From NCBI GenBank assembly GCA_007745835.1, contig CP036424.1, forward strand, positions 2,255,001 through 2,319,000: DNA of 64,000 bases, given 5' to 3'. Each line of letters starts with the position of its first letter. Position 1 is the stretch's first letter. Of this stretch, positions 7,619-17,460 are shown piece by piece. The stretch comes from Planctomycetes bacterium MalM25 (GTDB taxonomy: Bacteria > Planctomycetota > Planctomycetia > Pirellulales > Lacipirellulaceae). Under the pieces are notes generated by a model that worked only from the letters and a program-made list of their open reading frames with translations, had not been told where the DNA came from and searched no databases. The translations under genes and the position numbers were made by a program.

Positions 7619-8434
7619 ATGGGATTTCCTGACGACGGCTTCGCTTTGGTGAATGATTGGTCTGCCGTTGAGGCGACCGGCCCCGACGCGGGCAAGTTCC
7701 TGCAAAGCTTCTGTACGAACGACGTGCTCAAGCTCGCCGACGGCGAGTCGTGCGAGGCGATGTTCACCGACGTGAAGGCGCACGTCGTCGCGTACGGCTG
7801 GGTCGCTCGACTCGCGGAGACGAGCTACACCGTCGTCCTCGGCTCTCCCCGCGCCGAAGGGCTGCACGCGCACCTCGACCGCTACCTGATACGCGAGCAA
7901 GTCGAACTGACCGTTAAAACGTTGCCCCAAGTGCGAATCGCAAAGCAGGCCGAGGGCGTCCCGCTCGAAGCCTTCGGCGCAGGGGTCCGAGCAAGCTGGC
8001 AAGACCACGCCTCAGCCGTCGGCGGCAGCCGACTGACCCCAGAGGCGTTCGAGGAGTTTCGCTTCTCGCTGCGAGTCCCCTTGGACGGCAGGGACGTCGA
8101 TGAGCGCAACCTCCCCCAAGAGATCGACCGCAACGAGCAAGCGATCAGCTTCACCAAGGGCTGCTACCTCGGCCAGGAGCCGGTCGCCCGGATCGACGCC
8201 CTGGGGCGCGTGAACTGGCTGCTGCGGACGATCGAGATCGACGGCCCGCCGCCGGAACGCGACACGCCGCTGATGCTCGGCGAGAAGCCGGCGGGACGGG
8301 TCACCTCTTCGATCGCAACCGAGACCGGATCGCTCGCGTTGGCGTACGTGCGTCGCGAGCAGGCCGAAGCGGGCACCGAGCTCGCCGTTAGCGGCGACCG
8401 GGTCCGCGTCCTGCCGAAGGGCTCGGCGAGCTAG
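7619..8434 (+). CDS. ygfZ: YgfZ/GcvT-like folate-binding protein
   Basis: The 271-residue product carries the family signature KGCYLGQEPVARIDALGRVN (about residues 180-199), the K-G-C-Y-x-G-Q-E motif with the essential Cys. YgfZ-type proteins bind tetrahydrofolate and support assembly or repair of certain Fe-S enzymes. The N-terminal GKFLQSFCTNDV segment corresponds to the folate-binding core. The gene starts 2 bp after the LarA-like stop, forming a tight two-gene operon. Its own stop overlaps, on the opposite strand, the stop of the HD-GYP gene. Family assignment is firm; its partner enzyme is unknown. Confidence 0.88.
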   Translation: MGFPDDGFALVNDWSAVEATGPDAGKFLQSFCTNDVLKLADGESCEAMFTDVKAHVVAYGWVARLAETSYTVVLGSPRAEGLHAHLDRYLIREQVELTVKTLPQVRIAKQAEGVPLEAFGAGVRASWQDHASAVGGSRLTPEAFEEFRFSLRVPLDGRDVDERNLPQEIDRNEQAISFTKGCYLGQEPVARIDALGRVNWLLRTIEIDGPPPERDTPLMLGEKPAGRVTSSIATETGSLALAYVRREQAEAGTELAVSGDRVRVLPKGSAS

Positions 8435-8440
8435 CTCGCC
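8425..8440. repeat. 16-bp palindrome spanning two convergent stop codons
   Basis: GGCGAGCTAGCTCGCC is a perfect palindrome. Its centre supplies the TAG stop of ygfZ on the plus strand (8432-8434) and the TAG stop of the HD-GYP gene on the minus strand (8433-8431). It could act as a compact bidirectional hairpin, although it lacks a T-tract and a loop. Confidence 0.6.
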
Positions 8441-10101
8441 GCTACGGCCTCTCGCGCTTGCTCCCAGGCCCGGACGTCGAGGTCGAGCGGCTCGCGTTCG
8501 ACGCGGCTGATCGCCTGGATGTCGGCGTGGGCCGCGAAGTAGGCGTCGACGACCGTTGGGTCCCACTGCTGACCGGAGCCGTTGCGGAGGATGCTATCGA
8601 CCTTGTCGATCGGCATCCCCTTGCGGTAGGGCCGGTCGCTGCCCATGGCGTCGTAGGCGTCGGCGACCGCGGCGATGCGGGCCAGCTTGGGGCACTCCTC
8701 GCCAACGAGCTTGCCCGGGTAGCCGCCGCCGTCCCACGACTCGTGGTGGTGCAGGACGATCGGGAGCACTTCCTCCAACTCGGGCAGCCCGCGGAGGATC
8801 TGCTCGCCGAGGGTGGGGTGGGTCTTGATCTCCTCGAACTCTTCGTCGGTCAGCTTATCGGGCTTCTGGAGGACCTCGTCACTCACGCCGATCTTGCCGA
8901 TGTCGTGCAGCAACCCGCCGAGGTAGAGGGCGTTGATCTCCTTGTCGGAGCAGCCGAGCTGTTGGGCCAGGCGGACCGCGACGCGCGCCACGCGGTCGCT
9001 GTGGCCGCACGTGTACGGGTCCTTGGCGTCGATCGCCGAGGTGAGGGCGTGGACCGTGCTGTTGAACATCGCGGTCCGGTCTTTGAAGTGCTGCCGATTG
9101 CCCGAGTGAACGCCCAGCAGCGTGGCGACGCTCGTCAGCAGACTCGCTTCAATCGATCCGAACTGTTCTTCCGAACGCGGCGATCCCGGGCTGGGCAGGT
9201 AGTTGAACGCGGCCAACCAGCCGACCGGCACGCCGTTGGCGAGGATCGGCGCGGTGACCAGCTCGCGGACCGTCGGGTAAGACCAAGTCGGCGAGCTGGT
9301 GCGGTCTTGGTTGAGGATGATCGTCCGACGGGGCGCCTGATCCCCGAGGCGGTCGAAGAACCGTGAGAGCTCCGCGTCGTCGATCGGCAGCGAGCCGCCG
9401 GCGACGGTCGCCCAGGACTCGTCCTCGCGGTAGAAGCTAGCGAGCACGCACTCGCAGGGGGTGAGCTCCGAGAGCCAGATGGCCGCCTGCTCGGCCAGCT
9501 CGCGGGAGCTGTGCCCGAGCGTTAGCCCTTCGGCGAGTTGGTGCAGCAGGTTGGCCTCTTCGAAGGTGGAGAGCAGTTGGCTCGACACCTCGGAGAGCTG
9601 CCGCTTGGTTGAGAGGGCGACGCGGTGCGCGTTGGCGGTCTCGGCGAGGGACTCCGCCAGCGGCAACGCCGCGTGGGCGGGCCAAGCCCGACGGCCAGCT
9701 GCCCAGACGGTCAGGTGCGCCGGGTCGAGGCCGAAGGCCCGCGCGGCGGCCTCGATCGCATCTCGGCTGGGGTCCTTCTCGGTCAGCAGGACGGTGACCG
9801 CCACCTTGGTCGGATCGGCTTCGTCCCCCAGCACGGGGACGGCCAGCAGCAGCAGCGGGGCGAAATCCTCGAGGACCTCGACGCGCTCGGAGCGGGCGAC
9901 TTGCTCGCACAGGGGCAGCCAGCGGAAGACATCGACGCGGGGCCAGTCGGCCGTGACACGCTCCAGAGCGCCGTGCGACGCGTCGACAACCGCGAAGGTC
10001 TGCTGGAAGGCCGTCTCCAGGCGATCCAGCAGGCCCCCGTCTGCCCCGGTCTGGGGAGTTGGCGTGGGGTGAACGGCGGGTGCGGTTCTTGCTGCGATCA
10101 C
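8431..10101 (-). CDS. GAF + HD-GYP domain phosphodiesterase
   Basis: This is a predicted cyclic-di-GMP phosphodiesterase. With the GTG start at 10101 it has 556 residues. Residues about 180-335 look like a GAF sensor. The HD-GYP domain follows (about 345-530), with LLHDIGKIGV (HD at 399-400) and the complete HHESWDGGGYP motif (452-462), so the metal and substrate residues are intact. The open frame continues to a TTG at 10239, but those 46 residues look non-coding. It lacks a response-regulator receiver domain, so input probably comes through the GAF region. It lies downstream of the M50 protease gene in the same direction and converges on ygfZ with overlapping stops. Confidence 0.88.
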   Translation of the reverse strand: MIAARTAPAVHPTPTPQTGADGGLLDRLETAFQQTFAVVDASHGALERVTADWPRVDVFRWLPLCEQVARSERVEVLEDFAPLLLLAVPVLGDEADPTKVAVTVLLTEKDPSRDAIEAAARAFGLDPAHLTVWAAGRRAWPAHAALPLAESLAETANAHRVALSTKRQLSEVSSQLLSTFEEANLLHQLAEGLTLGHSSRELAEQAAIWLSELTPCECVLASFYREDESWATVAGGSLPIDDAELSRFFDRLGDQAPRRTIILNQDRTSSPTWSYPTVRELVTAPILANGVPVGWLAAFNYLPSPGSPRSEEQFGSIEASLLTSVATLLGVHSGNRQHFKDRTAMFNSTVHALTSAIDAKDPYTCGHSDRVARVAVRLAQQLGCSDKEINALYLGGLLHDIGKIGVSDEVLQKPDKLTDEEFEEIKTHPTLGEQILRGLPELEEVLPIVLHHHESWDGGGYPGKLVGEECPKLARIAAVADAYDAMGSDRPYRKGMPIDKVDSILRNGSGQQWDPTVVDAYFAAHADIQAISRVEREPLDLDVRAWEQAREAVAAS

Positions 10102-10240
10102 GCTAGCGTGTCGGGGCTCTCGACGAGGCAAGTGGCCGGGCCCTGCGCCCAGCCACGCCGCGTTGCTTGTTGGGACAACCCTAGGGCGTGCTGCCGGTGA
10201 ACTGTTACACGTTCGGCTATCTGCAGAGATCCGCAGCAAG

Positions 10241-10257
10241 TTTGCGCGTTGCGCAAA
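10241..10257. promoter_or_regulatory. inverted repeat upstream of the HD-GYP gene
   Basis: TTTGCGC (10241-10247) and GCGCAAA (10251-10257) form a perfect 7-bp inverted repeat with a 3-bp spacer, about 140 bp before the chosen GTG start. It could be a regulator site or part of a leader. It is the only notable structure in the 208-bp gap between this gene and the M50 gene. Confidence 0.3.
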
Positions 10258-10309
10258 CGGCTTGGAGCGGTTGTAACGTCTTCGTGGCTGTGCCTGCTCG
10301 AGAAGCAGG

Positions 10310-11410
10310 TCAGGCGTCGTCCCGACGGCGGCGTTGGTAGTGCTCGCTCGCCCGCTCCAAGAGGGCCCGCTCGTTGGCGGTCAGGCCGGCGAGGCCGCTG
10401 CGGTGGACCTTGAGAAGGATGTCGTCGATGCGATCCTCGTCCCAGAGTTGCTCGAGGTACTCCAGGTCTTCGTCGAACGGGTCGGCGTGGCGGAGTTCCG
10501 AGCGCCCGGTCCTCAAGCCCTCGGGGATCGACGGCCTCGGCAGTTCGCTGAGCGAGATGCCCAGATCGTCGTCGAGAGGATCGGGCCAGGCGTCGCCGCC
10601 CTCGGCTAGCACCGCGTCGCGCGCCGCGCCGAAGGCGATCACCACGGACAGCACGGCGAGCGTGGTGGCCACGGGCAGCAAGTTCGACTGGGTCAGGATC
10701 AACGCCCCAGCCGCCCCGAGGAGGCCGGCGGAGACGAGCAACGCCGTGACGCACGTGGCGTCGCGCGCCGCGCGGCGGTCCATCCAGACCTGTAGCCACG
10801 ACCGCAGGGCGATCCCGCCATCAAAGGGCGACGCCGGCGCCAGGTTCACGGCGAACAGCGGCCAGTTGATAAGGATCATCAGCGGCGCGAGCGTCGTGAT
10901 CGGCGTCGCCTCGGCGGCGGCGGCCGCCGCGATCGCCTCGCGGGGGTTCAGGAGCGTGGCGACGTCGAGCTCGACGCCCCCCATGGTGAGCAGGAAGAGC
11001 GATCCGACCACCAACGCCAGGCTCGCCAGCGGTCCCGCCATTGCGCAGAAGACGCGTTCGCGGGCGTCGCCGTCGGCGCCGATCACTCGCATGCCGCCGA
11101 GCGGGCCAAGGATCACCGGGTCCTCGCTCGCCCGGCGACCGAGCGGGTGACGCGAACGCGTGGACGCGGCGAGGTGGGCCGCCTCGTGGATGAAGAGGCT
11201 GGTCAGGTAGGCCGACAGGGCCAGCCAAGCGATCGGCTCGCCGGACCACCAGCAAGCCCCGACCGCCAGGACCAACACCACCGCCAAAGTGACATGGACG
11301 CGGACCATGATGCCGGGCCACGGAGCCAGCGGGACCGACCAACCGTAGAGGCTCTCGGGCGAGGGCTCGGGGCGCGGTTCGATCGCCAGGATTCGACGCG
11401 GGCTCGACAT
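10310..11410 (-). CDS. M50 family site-2-type metalloprotease
   Basis: A 366-residue membrane protein. Transmembrane segments begin around residues 38-55 and 60-78. The zinc motif HEAAH is at 75-79 and the second family motif NLAPASPFDGG at 189-199, supplying the third zinc ligand Asp, so the active site is complete. Further hydrophobic segments follow at about 125-145 and 205-245. The C-terminal cytosolic tail (RIDDILLKVHRSGLAGLTAN, ERALLERASEHYQRRR) is of the type seen on planctomycete M50 and rhomboid proteins. Such enzymes cut membrane-embedded substrates, for example anti-sigma factors, but no specific target is indicated. It is downstream of glmS in the same direction, 97 bp away. Confidence 0.88.
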   Translation of the reverse strand: MSSPRRILAIEPRPEPSPESLYGWSVPLAPWPGIMVRVHVTLAVVLVLAVGACWWSGEPIAWLALSAYLTSLFIHEAAHLAASTRSRHPLGRRASEDPVILGPLGGMRVIGADGDARERVFCAMAGPLASLALVVGSLFLLTMGGVELDVATLLNPREAIAAAAAAEATPITTLAPLMILINWPLFAVNLAPASPFDGGIALRSWLQVWMDRRAARDATCVTALLVSAGLLGAAGALILTQSNLLPVATTLAVLSVVIAFGAARDAVLAEGGDAWPDPLDDDLGISLSELPRPSIPEGLRTGRSELRHADPFDEDLEYLEQLWDEDRIDDILLKVHRSGLAGLTANERALLERASEHYQRRRRDDA

Positions 11411-11507
11411 CGACTGGGGGTCGCCGAGGCGGCGACACTTCGGGGGGAAACGGACCCCTGATCCTATCCGCAGCTTGCCGGGGCGGCAAACTCGCGTCCC
11501 CGCCTGT

Positions 11508-13379
<1,872 letters not shown>

Positions 13380-13527
13380 GGGCGATTGCTCTCCTGTCTA
13401 TCCACGAAATTCCGCTGTCGCCCGCCGGGGACCGCTGTCTTCCACAAGGGGCCAAGTGAGGGGAGTCTACGGCGAGAACCGCGTCCAATGAAAGACGAGC
13501 CTGCGCTGAACCGATATTCCGCCGATT

Positions 13528-13550
13528 GGCCCTTTGACGCTAAAAGGGCC
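13528..13550. promoter_or_regulatory. inverted repeat in the glmS/kdsB divergent region
   Basis: GGCCCTTT (13528-13535) and AAAGGGCC (13543-13550) form a perfect 8-bp inverted repeat around GACGCTA. It lies about 50 bp before the kdsB start and 150 bp before glmS, in the only place where promoters for these two genes can be. It may be an operator or an mRNA hairpin. Confidence 0.3.
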
Positions 13551-13598
13551 CCTCGCGTTCCGCCGCCCCGCACGAGACGCCCCCCAGCCGGCCCCTCC

Positions 13599-14363
13599 AT
13601 GCCCACGCCCAACGCCTGCGTCGTCATCCCCGCCCGCATGCATTCGACCCGCCTGCCGGGCAAGATGCTGCTGCGGGAGACGGGCCGCTCTCTCCTGGAG
13701 CACACCCACCAAGCCGCCTGTGAGGCGAAGCGGCCCACGGCGGTGATCGTCGCCACCGACCACGAGGCGATCGCCGAGGAAGTTCGGCGTTTCGGCGGGA
13801 CGGCCGTCCTCACCAGCCCCGACCACGCCAGCGGCGCCGACCGGGTCGCCGAGGTCGCCCAGCGGACGCCCGGCTTCGACCTGTTTGTGAACCTCCAAGG
13901 GGACGAGCCGGAGATCGACCCCGTGGCGATCGACACCGCGATCGAGCAGCTGGTGTCCGACCCCGAGGCGAGCGTCGCCACGCTCGCCACGCCGCTGCGC
14001 GATCCGGAGCGACTGCTCGACCCGTCGAACGTGAAGGTCGTGTTCGACAACTCGGGCCGGGCGCTTTACTTCAGCCGCAGCCCGATCCCCTTCGTCCGCG
14101 ACGCCGCGAGCGCCTCGGCGGAGGAGGCGCCGCTGTTCTTCCACCACGTCGGCCTGTACGCCTACCGGCGCGAGTTCCTGCTCCGCTTGCCCAGCTTGCC
14201 TCCTTCCGCCCTCGAGCAGGCCGAGAAGCTTGAGCAGCTCCGCGTGCTGCAAGCGGGCGAGACGATCCGCGTCGGCGTGATCCCCACGGCGGCGCCCGGC
14301 ATCGACACGGCTTCCGACTACGCCGCCTTCGTGCAGCGCAGCAGCCGCTCGGCGGCGGCTTGA
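13599..14363 (+). CDS. kdsB: 3-deoxy-manno-octulosonate cytidylyltransferase
   Basis: KdsB activates Kdo as CMP-Kdo for lipopolysaccharide core synthesis. The 254-residue product has the nucleotide-binding start VVIPARMHSTRLPGKML, the HASGADRVAEVA segment, LFVNLQGDEPEIDP, YFSRSPIPFVRD and a closing EQLRVLQAGETIRVGV / GIDTASDYAAF. All are standard for the family and the length is normal. The start at 13599 is chosen because the family sequence begins immediately there; the longer upstream open frame runs antisense through glmS. The presence of Kdo chemistry agrees with the diderm envelope now accepted for planctomycetes. It converges with hisA, with 10 bp between the stops. Confidence 0.95.
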   Translation: MPTPNACVVIPARMHSTRLPGKMLLRETGRSLLEHTHQAACEAKRPTAVIVATDHEAIAEEVRRFGGTAVLTSPDHASGADRVAEVAQRTPGFDLFVNLQGDEPEIDPVAIDTAIEQLVSDPEASVATLATPLRDPERLLDPSNVKVVFDNSGRALYFSRSPIPFVRDAASASAEEAPLFFHHVGLYAYRREFLLRLPSLPPSALEQAEKLEQLRVLQAGETIRVGVIPTAAPGIDTASDYAAFVQRSSRSAAA

Positions 14364-14373
14364 TCCGCGTGGC

Positions 14374-15108
14374 TCAACCGTTGGCGACCTTCAGGGCCTC
14401 GGGCAGTTGGATCGTCCCTTCGTAGAGGGCGCGGCCGATGATCGCGGCGGCGAGGCCGGCCTCCTTCAGGGCGCGGACGTCCTCGATGGTTGTCACCCCG
14501 CCCGAGGCGACGACCGGCACCTTGCCCATGGCGCGCTGCATCTCGGCCATGGCGGCGACGTTCGGCCCTTGCATCATGCCGTCGGTCGCGATGTCGGTGT
14601 AGACGATCGCCGAGAGGGGCTTGTCGGCGAAGCGGCCGGCGAGCTCGACGGCGCTGGTCTGGCTGGTCTCGAGCCAGCCGTCGGTCGCGACCAGCCCGTC
14701 GCGGGCGTCGACGCCCAAGACCAGCCGGTTGGGGAATCGCTCGACGATCGCCTCGAACCAATCGGTCTGCTTGATGGCCGAGGTGCCCACCACCAGGCGG
14801 TCGAGCCCGAAGTCGAGCAGCTCAGCGATCGATTGCTCGTCGCGGATGCCGCCGCCCAGCTCGACGCGGAAGCCGCCGTCGTAGCCGTTCAGAGCGTCGA
14901 GGATCTCCTCGACGGCGGGCAGATTGACCGGAGCGCCCTCCCGGGCGCCGTCCAGGTCCACCACGTGCAGGCAGCGGGCGCCCGCTTCGGCGAATTGGCG
15001 CGCGACGGTGGCCGGCTCCTTGTTGAAGACGGTCTCTTGTTCGTAGTCCCCCTGACGAAGGCGGACACACATGCCGCCGCGCAGGTCGATGGCGGGCCAG
15101 ATTTCCAT
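14374..15108 (-). CDS. hisA: ProFAR isomerase (HisA)
   Basis: HisA converts ProFAR to PRFAR in histidine biosynthesis. The 244-residue protein matches the family length and starts MEIWPAIDLRGGMCVRL, with the catalytic Asp in AIDLRGG, followed by LHVVDLDGA, RVELGGGIRDE, YTDIATDGMMQGPN (second catalytic Asp) and VVASGGVTT. The start at 15108 is preferred to an in-frame codon at 15180 because the conserved sequence begins there and a GGAA lies just upstream. Other his genes are not adjacent. It is divergent from the Ser/Thr kinase gene. Confidence 0.95.
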   Translation of the reverse strand: MEIWPAIDLRGGMCVRLRQGDYEQETVFNKEPATVARQFAEAGARCLHVVDLDGAREGAPVNLPAVEEILDALNGYDGGFRVELGGGIRDEQSIAELLDFGLDRLVVGTSAIKQTDWFEAIVERFPNRLVLGVDARDGLVATDGWLETSQTSAVELAGRFADKPLSAIVYTDIATDGMMQGPNVAAMAEMQRAMGKVPVVASGGVTTIEDVRALKEAGLAAAIIGRALYEGTIQLPEALKVANG

Positions 15109-15251
15109 AGGTTCCAATGCCGTCCCGGGTGGCTGACGGTGCGGCCGAGTTCCGCAGCGGCCGATGAAGTATGTTGGCATAGTGGTGGCGACCCGCCTAG
15201 CCGCCCGTCGCCACGACCCGCCCCAGATTCACCGCAATCCGCCCTCGATCG

Positions 15252-17366
15252 ATGCCCGAACCGACGCTCCCGGTCGAACTGCTGGCGGTGATCGACGAGG
15301 TCTGCGACCGTTTCGAGTCGGCCTGGCGCGAGGCGGACCCCGCCGAGGGGCCTCCCTGCGAGGACTTTGTGGCCGACCTGCCCGACGCGGCCCGCGAGGC
15401 GGCGCTCGCCGAGCTGTTCGCCATCGAACGTCAGTACCGGGCAGCCAGGGGCCAGATGGCGTCCGCCTGGGCGTCGGGGCGGCCGGCGATCGAGCCGCTC
15501 GCCTCCGCCTCGAGAGACGAGGCCGAGACCCTCGCCGGGCCCGGGCCCGCGATGAACCCGATGCGCAGCGGCGGGCTCAGCGTGCAGTGCCCGCACTGCC
15601 AACAACGCGTCGAGGTGCTGGCCGACGCGCCGTTGGACGAGATCAGCTGCCACACGTGCGGCAGCAACTTCGGGCTCACCGGGTCAGACGACCACCCCGA
15701 CGCCGAGCCGATCCGCGTCGGCCGCTTCGCGTTGCGTGAACGGATCGGCGTCGGCGGTTTCGGGGCGGTTTGGCGGGCCCGCGACCCGGAGCTCGATCGC
15801 GACGTCGCCCTGAAGATGCCTCGCCGGGGGCAGCTCACGCCGCACGAGTCGGAGATGTTCTTCCGCGAGGCGCGGGCCGCTGCACAGCTCGCGCACCCGG
15901 GCATCGTGTCGGTCTACGAGGTGGGGCGCGACGACGGCCAGTCGGGCGGTGGCTCGATCTACATCGTCAGCGAGCTGGTCGACGGCGAGCCTCTCTCCGA
16001 TCGCTTGAAGGCGCAACGCCTCACCCCCAAGCAGGCGGCCGCCATGCTGGCCGACATCGCCGAGGCGCTCCACTACGCGCACGAGCGGGGCGTCATCCAC
16101 CGCGACCTGAAGCCGTCGAACATCATGCTCGATCGCTTTGCCACCGGCGGCGAAATCGGCAAGCATGGCGGGGAGGCTTTCGGTCGTCCCCGGTTGATGG
16201 ACTTCGGCCTCGCCAAGCGGGACTCGGGCGAGATCACCCTGACGATGGACGGCCAGGTCCTCGGCACCCCCGCCTACATGTCGCCCGAGCAGGCGAGCGG
16301 CCAGGTCCGCTGGGTCGATCGCCGGACCGACCTCTACGCGCTAGGCGTCGTGCTCTTCCGCATGCTCACCGGCGAGCTCCCCTACCGCGGCACCGCGACC
16401 AGTCAGATCCAGCAACGCCTGACCGACGACGCTCCCAGCCCCCGGCGGCTGGATGACAGCGTGCCGCTTGACCTGGCGACCGTCTGCCTGAAGTGCCTCG
16501 AACGCGACCCCAACCGCCGCTACGACAACGCCAACCAGGTCGCCGACGAGATGCGTCGCTACCTCGCGGGCGAGCCGGTCCACGCGCGGCCGCTCTCCGC
16601 GTGGGGCAGGGCGGGGCGGTGGGCCCGCCGCCGGCCCGCCACCGCGGCCGCCGTGGCGCTCGGGGCGGTGCTCGCGGTCGCCGGTCCGACGGCGGCCCTC
16701 GTGATCAGCGGCCAGAACGCCAAACTCCAAAGCAAGATCAGCGAGAACAACGAGAACCTCGCCCGCGGCAACCAGAAGATCGACCGCCTGAACAAGCAAC
16801 TCAGCCAAGTCACAGGCGGCCTGACCGAGAAAGGCCCTCACGCAAACCGCCTGCCCGAGTGGCGCCAGAAGCTGATCGCCGAGTACCTCGATCAACACGG
16901 CGAGCGCTTCGCCGAAGAGCTGTCGGACGACGAGTTGCCGACCGAGGAGCGTGCCGGCGGCTACCTCGCTCTTGGGCGTTTGGCGAGCGAAGCGGACCGA
17001 GCGGACGAGGCGATCGGCCACCTGCGATCCGCCGAGCCGCTGCTGGCGAGCCTTTTCGTGCGCGACCCGGTCGCTCTGTCGCCTTACGCCGAGTGTTGCG
17101 AGCTGCTCGCGCGTCTCTTGCACGCGTCCGATGAAGCCGCCGCCAAGGACTACGCCGCCCGGGCGACCGCCGCCCGGCGGGAACTGGCGGAGGCCGCGCC
17201 TGAGGACCTGGACGCCGCCGCCGCGGTGCTCGACACGCTCTCGACGCGTCCCGCCGCCGGCGCGCGAATGGACGACCTAGAAAGGCTCAAGAGCTTCGGC
17301 CAACGATTGCCAGCCAGGCTCGACCAGCTGGAAGCGGTCGCCAGAACGCTCACAAAGCAAGACTGA
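15252..17366 (+). CDS. membrane Ser/Thr protein kinase with N-terminal zinc ribbon
   Basis: A 704-residue Hanks-type kinase. Residues 113-136 hold two CxxC knuckles (CPHC and CHTC) typical of a small zinc ribbon. The kinase domain spans about 158-440: GVGGFGAVW (glycine loop), VALK with Lys188, HRDLKPSN with catalytic Asp285, DFG at 317-319 and GTPAYMSPEQ. A single transmembrane helix follows at about 463-485, then a coiled coil (488-520) and an alpha-helical extracytoplasmic region of about 180 residues that may sense a signal. The catalytic residues are all present. It ends in the left arm of a 27-bp inverted repeat. Substrates are unknown. Confidence 0.92.
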   Translation: MPEPTLPVELLAVIDEVCDRFESAWREADPAEGPPCEDFVADLPDAAREAALAELFAIERQYRAARGQMASAWASGRPAIEPLASASRDEAETLAGPGPAMNPMRSGGLSVQCPHCQQRVEVLADAPLDEISCHTCGSNFGLTGSDDHPDAEPIRVGRFALRERIGVGGFGAVWRARDPELDRDVALKMPRRGQLTPHESEMFFREARAAAQLAHPGIVSVYEVGRDDGQSGGGSIYIVSELVDGEPLSDRLKAQRLTPKQAAAMLADIAEALHYAHERGVIHRDLKPSNIMLDRFATGGEIGKHGGEAFGRPRLMDFGLAKRDSGEITLTMDGQVLGTPAYMSPEQASGQVRWVDRRTDLYALGVVLFRMLTGELPYRGTATSQIQQRLTDDAPSPRRLDDSVPLDLATVCLKCLERDPNRRYDNANQVADEMRRYLAGEPVHARPLSAWGRAGRWARRRPATAAAVALGAVLAVAGPTAALVISGQNAKLQSKISENNENLARGNQKIDRLNKQLSQVTGGLTEKGPHANRLPEWRQKLIAEYLDQHGERFAEELSDDELPTEERAGGYLALGRLASEADRADEAIGHLRSAEPLLASLFVRDPVALSPYAECCELLARLLHASDEAAAKDYAARATAARRELAEAAPEDLDAAAAVLDTLSTRPAAGARMDDLERLKSFGQRLPARLDQLEAVARTLTKQD

Positions 17367-17443
17367 GCCGAAGGCGCTAGCCTCGGGCGCCGCGAAGCCA
17401 AGTCATCTCTAGCCAGGGCGCCCGAGGCTAGCGCCTTCGGCTC
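17365..17443. repeat. 27-bp perfect inverted repeat between convergent genes
   Basis: The left arm (17365-17391, beginning GAGCCGAAGGCGCTAGCCTC) and the right arm (17417-17443) are perfect complements separated by 25 bp. It overlaps the last two bases of the kinase stop codon and ends 17 bp before the DUF1559 stop on the other strand, so it may act as a bidirectional terminator. The GAGCCGNAG..GCTAGCCT pattern recurs as a single degraded arm at 23837-23860, which points to a dispersed intergenic repeat family. Confidence 0.75.
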
Positions 17444-17460
17444 AAAGCGTGGCCCTCAGA

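Noticed and set aside
10102-10239. N-terminal extension of the HD-GYP protein to a TTG
   Set aside because: The 46 extra residues show no coding character, and a GTG at 10101 gives a more natural start.
13380-13598. Possible glmS ribozyme/riboswitch
   Set aside because: I looked for the conserved ribozyme core before glmS and saw none; only a short inverted repeat is present.
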